Position numbers and translations under genes: made by a program. Under the pieces are notes generated by a model that was not told the origin of the DNA, made no database searches, and saw only the letters and a list, made by a program, of their open reading frames with translations. 64,000 nt of DNA from Microbacterium sp. SLBN-146 (GTDB lineage: Bacteria; Actinomycetota; Actinomycetes; Actinomycetales; Microbacteriaceae), in NCBI RefSeq assembly GCF_006715145.1, contig NZ_VFMR01000001.1, forward strand, positions 1,178,001 to 1,242,000. Direction: 5' to 3'. Below are positions 9,767 to 18,826 of the stretch, in pieces. Each line of letters starts with the position of its first letter. Position 1 is the first letter of the stretch.

Positions 9767-10810
9767 GTGTCTTCACGACGGAGAATCGCGGTCATCGGCG
9801 CGGGGTACTGGGGACCGAACCTCGCGCGCAACTTCCGCGCGAGCACGGATTGGGAACTCGCCTACATCTGCGACCTCGACACGGAGCGCGCGCAGCGTGT
9901 CGCTGACAGCGTCGGCGGCGTGCCCGTCACGGCATCCCTCGACGAGGTGCTCGCCGATTCTTCCGTCGATGCGGTCGCGATCGCGACGCCTGCACGGACG
10001 CACCACCCGATCGCTCTCGCCGCGCTCGATGCGGGCAAGCACGTCATCGTGGAGAAGCCGCTCGCCGACACGCGGGCGAAAGGCGTCGAGATGGTCGAGC
10101 GTGCGCGCGAGCGCGGCCTCGTCCTGATGACGGATCACACGTTCTGCTATACGCCGGCCGTGCTGAAGATCCGCGAACTCATCGCCGACGGATACCTGGG
10201 CGACATCCTCTTCGTCGACAGTGTCCGGATCAACCTGGGCCTCATTCAGCCGGATGTCGACGTCTTCTGGGATCTCGCTCCGCACGACCTCTCGATCCTC
10301 GACTTCGTGCTGCCAGGCGGCCTCGACGTCACGTCCGTCGCCGCGCAGGGCGCTGACCCCCTCAAGACCGGGAAGTCGTGCATCGGCTACCTCACCATCC
10401 CGCTCAGGAGCGGGGGCATCGCCCACGTCCACGTCAACTGGCTGAGCCCCACCAAGATCCGCCAGATGGTCATCGGCGGCACGAAGCGGACCCTCGTGTG
10501 GGACGACCTCAACCCCCAGCAGCGTGTCAGCGTCTATGACCGCGGCGTCGACCTCGCGCTGCAGTCGAAGGAGACCGCCGACAGCCAGGCGTCGAACGTG
10601 TCGTACCGCCTCGGTGACACCTGGGCGCCCGCGCTTCCCGAACAAGAAGCGCTCGCGAACGTCGCGGCCGAGTTCGCCGCCGCCATCCGCGAAGACCGCG
10701 CGGCCCGTACGAGTGGCGAGTCGGGACTCCGCGTCCTCTCGGTGCTCGAAGCCGTTGCCCTCAGCCAACAGGTGCACGGTGCGCCCGCGCCCGTCGCCAC
10801 AGAGATCTAA
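9767..10810 (+). CDS. Gfo/Idh/MocA oxidoreductase, WbpB/WlbA-like
   Basis: 347 residues. A Rossmann NAD-binding motif GAGYWG lies at about 11-16 (preceded by RRIAVI) and the family lysine in VEKPLAD near residue 98. The C-terminal alpha/beta domain carries a DLAPHDLSIL histidine motif. WbpB/WlbA enzymes oxidise C3 of UDP-N-acetylglucosaminuronic acid and recycle NAD+ using 2-oxoglutarate. That substrate is inferred from the neighbouring aminotransferases, the acetyltransferase at 1028-1624 and the L-2-hydroxyglutarate oxidase. I chose GTG 9767 because a strong AAGGGGGG lies 8 bases upstream; an upstream TTG in frame (9728) lacks such a site. It is the first gene of the plus-strand core and is followed after 18 bp by the epimerase. 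Other sugar dehydrogenases of the family remain possible. Confidence 0.85.
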   Translation: MSSRRRIAVIGAGYWGPNLARNFRASTDWELAYICDLDTERAQRVADSVGGVPVTASLDEVLADSSVDAVAIATPARTHHPIALAALDAGKHVIVEKPLADTRAKGVEMVERARERGLVLMTDHTFCYTPAVLKIRELIADGYLGDILFVDSVRINLGLIQPDVDVFWDLAPHDLSILDFVLPGGLDVTSVAAQGADPLKTGKSCIGYLTIPLRSGGIAHVHVNWLSPTKIRQMVIGGTKRTLVWDDLNPQQRVSVYDRGVDLALQSKETADSQASNVSYRLGDTWAPALPEQEALANVAAEFAAAIREDRAARTSGESGLRVLSVLEAVALSQQVHGAPAPVATEI

Positions 10811-10828
10811 GCAAGGAAGAAGCACGCG

Positions 10829-11824
10829 ATGACAAACCTGGAAGGCACGACCGTTCTGGTGACGGGAGGGGCCGGCACGATCGGCTCGACTCTCGTCGAC
10901 CAGCTCCTCGACGCGGGAGTGGAACGCATCGATGTGCTCGACAACCTCGTGAGGGGCCGCCGGGCCAACCTCGACGACGCGCTCGCGAGCGGGCGCGTCG
11001 AACTCATCGACGGCGACGTCCGTGATGCGAAGCTCGTCGACGACCTCACCGCGGGGAAGGACGTCGTCTTCCATCAGGCGGCGATCCGCATCACGCAGTG
11101 CGCCGAGGAGCCGCGGCTCGCGCTCGAAGTGCTCGTCGACGGAACGTTCAACGTCGTCGAGTCGGCTGCGAAGCACAAGGTCACGAAGCTCATCGCGGCA
11201 TCGAGCGCATCGGTCTACGGCATGGCGGAGGAGTTCCCGACGACCGAGCGCCACCACCACGAGAACAACGACACGATCTACGGCGCGGCGAAGACCTTCA
11301 ACGAGGGTCTCGTCCGCAGCTTCCGTGCGATGCAGGGCCTCGACTACGTGCTGCTCCGGTACTTCAACGTCTACGGTCCGCGGATGGACGTCCACGGCGT
11401 CTACACCGAAGTGCTCGTGCGCTGGATGGAGCGGATCGCCGACGGCAAACCCCCGCTCATCTTCGGAGACGGTCAGCAGACGATGGACTTCGTGTGTGTC
11501 CCGGACATCGCGCGGGCCAACGTCCTCGCGGCGCAGAGCGACATCGTGGAGGGCACCTACAACATCGCGAGCGGCACCGAGACGAGTCTCCTCGAGCTCG
11601 CGGAGGCTCTTCTCCGCGTCATGGGATCGGACCTCGGCGTCGAGCACGGTCCCGAGCGCGCCGTCAACGGCGTCGCGCGACGGCTCGCCGACACGTCGGC
11701 CGCGAAGCGGGACTTCGGGTTCGAGGCGACGATCGGCCTCGAGGAAGGTCTGCGTCAGCTCGTCGAGTGGTGGGCACCCCTCCGCGACGAGATCGCGGCG
11801 GGCAGGACGGTCGCGGCATCATGA
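10829..11824 (+). CDS. NAD-dependent nucleotide-sugar epimerase/dehydratase (extended SDR)
   Basis: 331 residues, extended short-chain dehydrogenase/reductase. The NAD motif GGAGTIG is at residues 13-19, the DGDVRD acidic motif at about 61-66, SSASVYG at about 125-131, and the catalytic YGAAK (Y151, K155) follows. RYFNVYGPRM in the second half is typical of UDP-sugar 4-epimerases and related enzymes. It acts in the cytoplasm on a nucleotide-activated sugar; the exact substrate cannot be told from sequence. AAGGAAG precedes the ATG. The stop overlaps the start of the next aminotransferase (ATGA), implying translational coupling. A 4,6-dehydratase function is possible, since a 4-keto product would feed the DegT enzyme that follows. 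Confidence 0.85.
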   Translation: MTNLEGTTVLVTGGAGTIGSTLVDQLLDAGVERIDVLDNLVRGRRANLDDALASGRVELIDGDVRDAKLVDDLTAGKDVVFHQAAIRITQCAEEPRLALEVLVDGTFNVVESAAKHKVTKLIAASSASVYGMAEEFPTTERHHHENNDTIYGAAKTFNEGLVRSFRAMQGLDYVLLRYFNVYGPRMDVHGVYTEVLVRWMERIADGKPPLIFGDGQQTMDFVCVPDIARANVLAAQSDIVEGTYNIASGTETSLLELAEALLRVMGSDLGVEHGPERAVNGVARRLADTSAAKRDFGFEATIGLEEGLRQLVEWWAPLRDEIAAGRTVAAS

Positions 11825-12966
11825 GCGAGCGCATCAACGTCATGGTCCCCTGGCTCGGTCAGGAGGAGGCCGACGCCGTCGCGGAGGCCATCGCGAGCGG
11901 CTGGGTGGCTCAGGGTCCCCGGGTCACGCGCTTCGAGAGCGAGTTCGCCGCGTCCGTCCAGGCCGAGTACGCCGTTGCGACGACGAGCTGCACGACCGCG
12001 CTCCACCTCGCTCTGATCGTCGCGGGCATCGGCGAGGGCGACGATGTCGTCATCCCCTCCTTTTCCTTCGTCGCCACGACGAACGCCGTCCGCTATGTCG
12101 GGGCGAACCCCGTCTTCGCCGACGTCGATCCCGTCACGGGCAATGTCACGAAGGACACGGTCGCCGTCGCGCTGACACCCGCGACCCGCGCCGTCATCGC
12201 CGTCGACCAGGGCGGCGTCCCGGTCGACATCGACGGCATCCGCGAGGTCACCGACCAGCTCAGCATCGTGGTCATCGAGGATGCCGCATGCGGCGCCGGC
12301 TCCACATACAAGGGGCGACCGGTGGGCGCCGGCGCCGAGATCGCGGCGTGGTCGTTCCACCCTCGCAAGCTCCTCACGACGGGTGAGGGCGGAATGCTCA
12401 CGACCGCACGCAAGGACTGGGCCGACCGTGCGCGGCACCTGCGCGAGCACGCGATGAGCGTGTCGGCGGCGGATCGCCACGCGTCCGTCCTGCCGCCGGC
12501 CGAGGAGTACACCGAGGTCGGATACAACTACCGCATGACCGACCTGCAGGCGGCCGTGGGGATCGTCCAGCTCGGCAGGCTCCCCGCCATCGTCGAGAAG
12601 CGGCGTGAGATCGCGGCGCGCTACCAGGCTGCGATCGCTGAGATCCCGGGCCTCCGGGCCGTTGCCGATCCCGCGCACGGCACGAGCAACTTCCAGTCGT
12701 TCTGGGTCGAGGTCGGAGACGGCTATCCGACCGACCGTGATGGCCTTCTCGAGGCACTCGCGCATGCCGACATCTCGGCGCGTCGGGGGATCATGGCGGC
12801 GCACCGCCAGCCGCCGTACCGCGACCTGACGCCGAAGAACGGCCTGCCCGTGACGGAGCATCTCACCGATGCGACCCTGATCCTTCCGGTGTTCCACCAG
12901 TTCACGGACGAGCAGCAGGATCGCGTCATCGCGGTCCTCCGCAATCCGGGTGGTGCATCGGAGTGA
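11821..12966 (+). CDS. DegT/DnrJ/EryC1 aminotransferase (first copy)
   Basis: 381 residues, PLP-dependent sugar aminotransferase. It begins NVMVPWLGQEE, carries the substrate/PLP loop TTSCTTALHLAL, the VIEDAACGAGS aspartate motif and the Schiff-base lysine K183 in SFHPRKLLTTGEGGM. The C-terminal segment YNYRMTDLQAAVG is diagnostic of the family. Such enzymes transfer an amino group from glutamate to a keto-sugar nucleotide. It is flanked by an epimerase/dehydratase and, with a GTGA overlap, by a NeuD/PglD-type acetyltransferase. That arrangement matches the PglE-PglD pair that makes N-acetylated aminosugars. The ATG at 11821 overlaps the previous stop; a much longer in-frame extension upstream lies inside the epimerase gene and is not credible. 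Confidence 0.9.
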   Translation: MSERINVMVPWLGQEEADAVAEAIASGWVAQGPRVTRFESEFAASVQAEYAVATTSCTTALHLALIVAGIGEGDDVVIPSFSFVATTNAVRYVGANPVFADVDPVTGNVTKDTVAVALTPATRAVIAVDQGGVPVDIDGIREVTDQLSIVVIEDAACGAGSTYKGRPVGAGAEIAAWSFHPRKLLTTGEGGMLTTARKDWADRARHLREHAMSVSAADRHASVLPPAEEYTEVGYNYRMTDLQAAVGIVQLGRLPAIVEKRREIAARYQAAIAEIPGLRAVADPAHGTSNFQSFWVEVGDGYPTDRDGLLEALAHADISARRGIMAAHRQPPYRDLTPKNGLPVTEHLTDATLILPVFHQFTDEQQDRVIAVLRNPGGASE

Positions 12967-13589
12967 CCGACGGACTGCTCCTGGTGGGGGCGAGCGGTCT
13001 GGCGAGAGAAGTGCTGGCAGCGGGGATCACGGGTGTCGTCGGCATCCTCGATGACGACGTCGACCTTCACGGGAGCGACGTCGGCGGTGTGCCCGTCGTG
13101 GACACGATCGAGGATGCCGCACACCGAGGGGAACAGCTGCTCGTCTGCGTCGGACCGAGTCGAGGACGCCGGTCCGTCGTCCGTCGGCTCCGCGATCTCG
13201 GAGTGTCGGACGACCGTTTCGCGACGTTCGTCGCGCGGTCGGCGCGCATCGGTTCGACGAGCGACATTGGGCGCGGCAGCATCCTTCTCGATAGTGTCGT
13301 CGTGACCGCGGATGCGCGCATCGGGGAACACGTGGTCGTCATGCCGAACTGCACCATCACGCACGACGACATTCTCGAGGACTTCGTGACGCTCGCCGCC
13401 GGGGTCGCGCTCGGGGGGAGCGTCCGCGTGCGGCGTGCCGCATACATCGGGATGAACGCGTCCGTCAGGCAGGGTGTCGAGGTCGGCAAGAAGTCGACCA
13501 TCGGCATGGGGTCGGTCGTTCTTCGGAACGTGCCGGAAGAGCAGACGTGGGCTGGGGTGCCCGCGCGCATCTTGGGGGTAGACGATTGA
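12963..13589 (+). CDS. NeuD/PglD-type sugar acetyltransferase
   Basis: 208 residues. The N-terminal half is a small Rossmann-like PglD_N domain (LLLVGASGLAREV, then GILDDD). The C-terminal half (about residues 95-200) is a left-handed beta-helix of hexapeptide repeats (IGRGSILLDSVVV, IGEHVVVMPNCTI, IGMNASVRQG), closing with AGVPARILG. Members acetylate an amino or hydroxyl group of a nucleotide sugar using acetyl-CoA. The GTG start overlaps the stop of the aminotransferase, and its own stop overlaps the next TTG start, so three genes are coupled. N- versus O-acetylation cannot be decided from sequence; pairing with the DegT enzyme favours N-acetylation. Confidence 0.87.
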   Translation: MTDGLLLVGASGLAREVLAAGITGVVGILDDDVDLHGSDVGGVPVVDTIEDAAHRGEQLLVCVGPSRGRRSVVRRLRDLGVSDDRFATFVARSARIGSTSDIGRGSILLDSVVVTADARIGEHVVVMPNCTITHDDILEDFVTLAAGVALGGSVRVRRAAYIGMNASVRQGVEVGKKSTIGMGSVVLRNVPEEQTWAGVPARILGVDD

Positions 13590-14704
13590 GCACTGAGGTT
13601 CCTTTCCTCGATCTCGCCGCGCAGCAGGCGGAGATCGCCGACGAGGTCCTGCCCGTCTGGGCGGCGCAGTTGGGCTCGGCGGGATTCATCGGGGGTCCCG
13701 AGGTCGCCGCGTTCGAGCAGGAGTACGCCGATTACATCGGGGTCGAGCACGTCGTCGGTGTCTCCAACGGCACGGATGCGCTCGAACTGGCGTTCCGCGC
13801 CGTCGGCGTGGGCCCGGGCGACGAAGTCGTGATGCCGGCGAACACCTTCATCGCGACGGCCGAGGCGACGTCGCGGATCGGTGCCGTGCCGGTCTTCGTC
13901 GACGTCGACGACGAGTACCTCCTCATCGATCCGGATGCGCTGGAGTCGGCCATCACGGAGCGCACGAAGGCGATCGCTCCCGTGCACCTCTTCGGTCAGA
14001 CGGCTCCGCTCGAGCACGTTCTCCCTATCGCCGAGCGTCACGGGATCGCGCTCGTCGAGGATGCCGCGCAGTCCCAGGGCGCCTCGGGTCCCGCCGGCCG
14101 GGCCGGTGCTGTGGGTCGTGTCTCGGGAACAAGCTTCTACCCCGGGAAGAACCTCGGCGCCGCGGGTGACGCCGGTGCGGTCATGACGAACGACGGCGAC
14201 ATCGCCGCGCTCATCCGCAACCTCGCCGCTCACGGAAGCTCGGTCAAGTACGTCCACGATCACATCGGGATGAACGCGCGACTGGATGCCGTCCAGGCGA
14301 CCGTGCTCCGCGCGAAGCTCCGCCGGCTCGAAGGCTGGAACGTGCGTCGACGCGAGGCAGCGGACCGCTACGCCGCGCTCCTGGCCGACCTCGACGGCGT
14401 GCGACTGCCGCCCGTGCGGCCGGGCAACGAGGACGTCTGGCACCTCTATGTCGTCCGGGTGGAAGAGCGCGAGCGCATCATGGCATCGCTCGCCGCCGCC
14501 GGGATCGGTGCCGGGATCCACTACCCGACGCCCGTGCACCTCACGGAGGCGTACGCGAGTCTCGGGTATCGCCGCGGGCAGTTCCCCGTCGCGGAGGCGG
14601 CCGCCGACCGCATCCTTTCGCTGCCGATGTTCCCCCACCTCACCGAGGGACAGCAGGCGCGAGTGGCGGACGCGCTCTCGATGGCCGTTCGCGTGACCGC
14701 CTGA
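13586..14704 (+). CDS. DegT/DnrJ/EryC1 aminotransferase (second copy, WbpE-like)
   Basis: 372 residues. N-terminus VPFLDLAAQQ is typical of the WbpE/FdtB/DesV branch. SNGTDALELAFRA forms the PLP phosphate loop, LVEDAAQSQGAS holds the ring aspartate, and K188 in SFYPGKNLGAAGDAG is the Schiff-base lysine. HYPTPVHL near residue 313 completes the active site in this branch. It would aminate a 3-keto sugar nucleotide with glutamate as donor, matching the product expected from the WbpB-like enzyme at 9767. The TTG start at 13586 is inferred from homology of the N-terminus and the four-base overlap with the preceding stop. An in-frame start 13 codons earlier falls inside the acetyltransferase. Confidence 0.88.
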   Translation: MSTEVPFLDLAAQQAEIADEVLPVWAAQLGSAGFIGGPEVAAFEQEYADYIGVEHVVGVSNGTDALELAFRAVGVGPGDEVVMPANTFIATAEATSRIGAVPVFVDVDDEYLLIDPDALESAITERTKAIAPVHLFGQTAPLEHVLPIAERHGIALVEDAAQSQGASGPAGRAGAVGRVSGTSFYPGKNLGAAGDAGAVMTNDGDIAALIRNLAAHGSSVKYVHDHIGMNARLDAVQATVLRAKLRRLEGWNVRRREAADRYAALLADLDGVRLPPVRPGNEDVWHLYVVRVEERERIMASLAAAGIGAGIHYPTPVHLTEAYASLGYRRGQFPVAEAAADRILSLPMFPHLTEGQQARVADALSMAVRVTA

Positions 14705-14709
14705 CGGCC

Positions 14710-15768
14710 ATGAGATCCCACGTCGAGCCTCTGCGCACTCGGGGACCGCGCCCCACCGTCACCGTCGTCATCCCGCACTACAACTACGGCGACTATCTCC
14801 CGACGGCGGTCGAATCCGCGCTCGCGCAGCCGGGCCTCGACGTGGACGTCATCATCGTCGACGACTGTTCGTCCGACGGGAGCACGGAGGTCGCGCGCCG
14901 TATCGCCGACGAGCACGACGCCGTCACGCTCGTCGCGCACGAGACCAACATGCGGCACATCGGCACGTACAACGACGGCCTGTCGCGAGCGACAGGAACG
15001 TACGTCGTGCTCCTGTCGGCCGATGACGCACTGACGCGAGGCAGCCTCACCCGATCCGTCGCCCTCATGGAGGCCAACCCCTCGGTGGGTCTCGTGTACG
15101 GGAACGTCCGCGATGTCGTCGATCACGCGGATCTGGAGTCGGACCGGATCCCGAGCTGGCCCGGTGCGCGGGAATCCTGGAGCGTCTGGACCGGCGAGGA
15201 GTGGCTGCGGCGCGTGTCCCAGACGGGACGGAACCTCATCACGAACCCCGAGGTCGTCATGCGCCGGGATGTGCTCGACAGCATCGGCGGTTACGATGCG
15301 CGGTTCCCGCACTCGGCCGACCTGTTCCTGTGGTTGCGGGCAGCAGCGCGCGCCGACGTCGGACGAGTCAACGGCACGGTGCAGGCGTTCTACCGCGTCC
15401 ACGGCAGCAACATGCACGCGACGGAGTTCGGCGGCCTGCTCGATGACTACGAGGCGGTGCACCGGACCTACGAGGCCTTCTTCGACGAAGACGGCGCACT
15501 GCTCGATGCGCCGGAACGCCTGCGGCGTGGAGCGCGGAGGGCCATGGCCCGCGAAGCAGAGCGGCGCACGGTGCTCCTCGGCGCGCAGCATTCGCCGGAG
15601 TCGGTCGACCGGCTCCTCGCGTTCGCCGAGACCGTCGACCCGTCGGCCGGACGATCCGTCGCGGCTTATCGACTCCTCCACCGCCGAGGGCTTCGCCGCG
15701 TCGCGACGGCCGCCGAGAAGCTGCGCTGGCGCGTGCGCCACCACCGTGAACTGAGGTATGGCTGGTGA
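14710..15768 (+). CDS. Family 2 glycosyltransferase
   Basis: 352 residues, GT-A fold. TVVIPHYNYGDYLPTAVES starts the nucleotide-binding domain near residue 18, VIIVDDCSSDGS is the first acidic motif, and LSADDALTRG is the DXD-like metal-binding motif. A mid-protein ARFPHSADLFLW segment corresponds to the ED acceptor motif. No transmembrane segment is evident, so it acts at the cytoplasmic face on the lipid-linked repeat unit. It lies 5 bp after the aminotransferase, and its stop overlaps the flippase GTG start. Sugar specificity is unknown. Confidence 0.88.
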   Translation: MRSHVEPLRTRGPRPTVTVVIPHYNYGDYLPTAVESALAQPGLDVDVIIVDDCSSDGSTEVARRIADEHDAVTLVAHETNMRHIGTYNDGLSRATGTYVVLLSADDALTRGSLTRSVALMEANPSVGLVYGNVRDVVDHADLESDRIPSWPGARESWSVWTGEEWLRRVSQTGRNLITNPEVVMRRDVLDSIGGYDARFPHSADLFLWLRAAARADVGRVNGTVQAFYRVHGSNMHATEFGGLLDDYEAVHRTYEAFFDEDGALLDAPERLRRGARRAMAREAERRTVLLGAQHSPESVDRLLAFAETVDPSAGRSVAAYRLLHRRGLRRVATAAEKLRWRVRHHRELRYGW

Positions 15769-17258
15769 GTTCACCCGATCCGCAGAGCAATTCGCTCGGA
15801 GATCAGGCGGTGAGCGCCGTCCTCTGGACGGCGACCCAGAAGTGGCTCGCGAGGATCGGCGGTTTCGTCACGATCGCCATCTTGACGCGACTCCTGACGC
15901 CGGAGGACTTCGGTGTCGTCGCCGCCGCGACGGCGATCCTCCCCGTGACTTATCTCCTCGCAGATCTGGGCTTCTCGACGTACGTCGTGCAGGCGAAGGA
16001 CGTGGACCGGCGGATGCTCAGCACCGCCTTCTGGTTCTCCCTCGCGGTGAGCATCGTCCTCGCGGCTGGACTCGTCGCGGCAGCCCCCGTTCTTGCGGCG
16101 ATCTTCGGGAGTCCGGAGTCCGCCGATGTCCTCCGCGTGCTCGCACTCCTTGTCGTCCTCACCGCCATGAGCGCCGTTTCGACGGCTCTCCTGCGGCGCA
16201 GTATGCGATTCCGCGCGCTCGCCCTGCAGTCCTTCGTCGCGAGTCTCGTCGGTCAGATCGTTGCGATCGTCCTCGCCCTGACCGGTTTCGGCGTGTGGGC
16301 CCTCGTCGCGCAGATGCTCATCGTGCAGTTCATCATGTCGGTCTGCGCCCTCGTGCTGGCCGGATGGGTGCCCGGACTGCGCCTGTCGAAGAGCGAGCTC
16401 TCGGCGATGGCGTCGTTCGGATCCCGTGTCATCGGAGCCGACCTCGTGGGCGTGCTGCGGCAGTGGGCGGAGTACGCGATCATCGCCAATCTCCTGGGCA
16501 CCGCCGCCCTCGGCTACCTGAACATCGCGCAGCGACTCGTGCAGATCGCTCAGGATGTCACGGCGGCGGCCATCATGCCGGTCTCGACCGTTGTCTTCTC
16601 CAAGATCAGGACGGAATCCGAACGCCTGACGAGCGGGTACTTCCGGTCGCTCGGACTCACCTACGCGACGATCATCCCGGTCATGGTCTTCCTCGCCGTC
16701 ACGGGACCCGACCTCGTCCCCTTCCTCTTCGGGGAGGGGTGGACGCAGAGCGTCGTGCCTTCTCAGATCCTCGCCGTCACGAGCATCCTCGTCATGGTGG
16801 CTGTGCTCGATCACGGACTCTTCTACGGCACGGGGCGGCCCGGTAGCTGGCTTGCGTTCTCGATCATCGTGGACGTCACGACCGTCGTCGTCGCGCTGTT
16901 CACGGCACAGCACGGGCTCGTCGCATGGAGTGTCGGCTTTCTCTCCATCGCCGTCGTCTCGACGATCGTGCGATGGCCGCTCGTGGCCCGGCTCATCGGA
17001 ACACCCGTCGCCCGAATCGCGGGCGTCTCCGCGCGGGCGGCCGCCTGCGCCGCGCTCGCCGCGGGCGCCGGTATCCTCGTGTTCATCCTCGCGGCGCCGT
17101 GGCCTCCGGTCCTGACCCTGACCGCGGCGGGACTCGCCGTCGTCGCCGGTCACCTCGTGGGGATGAGACTTTTCATGCGCAGTCATCTCGCGGCCGTCAT
17201 CCACCTGGTCCGCCGGCGGCTGCGGCGCTCCGGCACTCTCAAGGACGGGAACACCTGA
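15765..17258 (+). CDS. Wzx-type lipid-linked oligosaccharide flippase
   Basis: 497 residues with 12-14 predicted hydrophobic helices throughout. The N-terminal signature GDQAVSAVLWTATQKWLARIG and a mid-protein YLNIAQRLVQIAQ are typical of the polysaccharide transporter (PST) branch of the MOP superfamily. It would flip undecaprenyl-linked glycan repeat units across the membrane for the Wzy-like polymerase at 27487. The GTG start overlaps the stop of the glycosyltransferase, and the stop overlaps the ATG of the AMP ligase. Length fits the family. Confidence 0.9.
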   Translation: MSSPDPQSNSLGDQAVSAVLWTATQKWLARIGGFVTIAILTRLLTPEDFGVVAAATAILPVTYLLADLGFSTYVVQAKDVDRRMLSTAFWFSLAVSIVLAAGLVAAAPVLAAIFGSPESADVLRVLALLVVLTAMSAVSTALLRRSMRFRALALQSFVASLVGQIVAIVLALTGFGVWALVAQMLIVQFIMSVCALVLAGWVPGLRLSKSELSAMASFGSRVIGADLVGVLRQWAEYAIIANLLGTAALGYLNIAQRLVQIAQDVTAAAIMPVSTVVFSKIRTESERLTSGYFRSLGLTYATIIPVMVFLAVTGPDLVPFLFGEGWTQSVVPSQILAVTSILVMVAVLDHGLFYGTGRPGSWLAFSIIVDVTTVVVALFTAQHGLVAWSVGFLSIAVVSTIVRWPLVARLIGTPVARIAGVSARAAACAALAAGAGILVFILAAPWPPVLTLTAAGLAVVAGHLVGMRLFMRSHLAAVIHLVRRRLRRSGTLKDGNT

Positions 17259-18826
17259 TGCCCGCTTCGACCATCGTCGCGCTCCACGAGCTGCTCGACG
17301 CCTCCGCGATCGCCGCGCCGGATCGCCCCGCGCTGACGTACAAGGACGTCACCCTCACGTATGCGCAGACGCGTGCCGCGGCGGTCGCCGCGGCGGCGCA
17401 GTTCGCGGAACTCGGTGTCGCCCGAGGCGACCGCATCGCGATCTACCTCGAGAAGAGGCTCGAGACGGTCGTCGCGATGTTCGGGGCGTCTCTCGTCGGA
17501 GGGATGTTCGTCCCGATCAACCACGTCTTCAAGGCGACGCAAGTGGGGCATGTCCTCGAGGATTCCGGGGCACGGGTCCTCGTGACGTCCGCGGATCGGC
17601 TGTCGCAGCTGGAGCGGATCCTTCCCGGCACCGATGTCACCGACGTCATCCTCGTCGGCGACGCACCCGTGCCCGCGGCGTCCGATGTCCGGACGCAGCC
17701 GTGGAGTGACGCGAGCCCGACGGCAGCGCTCCCGTCCGTCCCGACGATCGATCTCGACCCCGCCGCCATCCTCTACACCTCGGGCAGCACAGGGCGTCCG
17801 AAAGGCGTCGTGCTGAGCCATCGCAACCTGATTGTCGGCGCGCAGAGCGTCAGCAGCTATCTGGGCAACACCGCGGACGACGTCATCCTCAGCGTGCTCC
17901 CCCTGAGCTTCGACGCGGGGCTCAGCCAGGTCACGACGTCGTTCGCGGTCGGAGCCCACTGCGTCCTCATGAACTACCTGCTGCCGCGCGAGGTCGCGAA
18001 GATGTGCGCCAAGCACGGTGTCACGGGCATCACGTGCGTCCCCCCGCTCTGGCTCCAGCTCGCCGACATCCCGTGGCCCGAAAAAGTCGCAGCGAACATC
18101 CGCTACTGGGCGAACACGGGCGGACGGATGCCGCGCTCCACGCTCGACCGCCTGCGCGAGAACTTTCCGCACGCCCAGCCGTTCCTCATGTACGGACTGA
18201 CCGAGGCCTTCCGCTCGACCTATCTCGAACCCGACCAGGTGGATGCGCGTCCCGACTCGATCGGCAAGGCGATCCCGAATGCGGAAGTGCTCGTCCTGCG
18301 CCCGGACGGCAGCGAGTGCGGACCCGGTGAGGACGGCGAACTCGTTCACCGCGGAGCGCTCGTCGCCCTCGGCTACTGGAACGATCCGGAGCGCACGGCG
18401 GAGCGGTTCCGGCTCATCCCGCGTCCGGACCAGCCGTGGCGGACGCCCGAAATGGCCGTGTGGTCGGGTGACACCGTTCGGCGTGACGAAGACGGCTACC
18501 TCTACTTCGTCGGGCGTCGCGACGAGATGATCAAGACATCGGGATACCGCGTGAGCCCGACCGAGATCGAGGAGGCGGCGTTCGCGACGGGACTCGTGCG
18601 CGACGTCGTGGCCTTCGGCATCGAGGATGCCTCGATCGGGCAACGGATCGTCCTCGTGGCGTCGCCGACCGGCGAGACCCTCGACGTCGACGGCCTCGTG
18701 GGCCTCTTGCGCAAGAGTCTGCCGCTGTACATGGTCCCGAGTCACGTCAGTGCGCGCGCCGATCTGCCGCGCTCACCGAACGGCAAGTACGACCGCAAGA
18801 TGATCAGATCGGAGTGGTCGGCATGA
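17258..18826 (+). CDS. AMP-forming acyl/amino-acid ligase, exosortase-A-associated type
   Basis: 522 residues, ANL superfamily. The ATP-binding A3 motif YTSGSTGRPKGVV is near residue 172, the A5 motif YGLTEAFRSTYL near 312, the A7 region SGDTVRRDEDGYLYFVGRRD near 408, and the C-terminal catalytic lysine in SPNGKYDRK near 516. The combination with the two following genes, and the RSTYLEP stretch, recall the exosortase-A-associated AMP ligase family (TIGR03098) from Gram-negative EPS loci. It would adenylate a carboxylate and load it on the ACP at 20058. Start ATG 17258 overlaps the flippase stop; a longer in-frame reading starts inside that gene. No exosortase is visible here. Substrate unknown. 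Confidence 0.85.
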   Translation: MPASTIVALHELLDASAIAAPDRPALTYKDVTLTYAQTRAAAVAAAAQFAELGVARGDRIAIYLEKRLETVVAMFGASLVGGMFVPINHVFKATQVGHVLEDSGARVLVTSADRLSQLERILPGTDVTDVILVGDAPVPAASDVRTQPWSDASPTAALPSVPTIDLDPAAILYTSGSTGRPKGVVLSHRNLIVGAQSVSSYLGNTADDVILSVLPLSFDAGLSQVTTSFAVGAHCVLMNYLLPREVAKMCAKHGVTGITCVPPLWLQLADIPWPEKVAANIRYWANTGGRMPRSTLDRLRENFPHAQPFLMYGLTEAFRSTYLEPDQVDARPDSIGKAIPNAEVLVLRPDGSECGPGEDGELVHRGALVALGYWNDPERTAERFRLIPRPDQPWRTPEMAVWSGDTVRRDEDGYLYFVGRRDEMIKTSGYRVSPTEIEEAAFATGLVRDVVAFGIEDASIGQRIVLVASPTGETLDVDGLVGLLRKSLPLYMVPSHVSARADLPRSPNGKYDRKMIRSEWSA

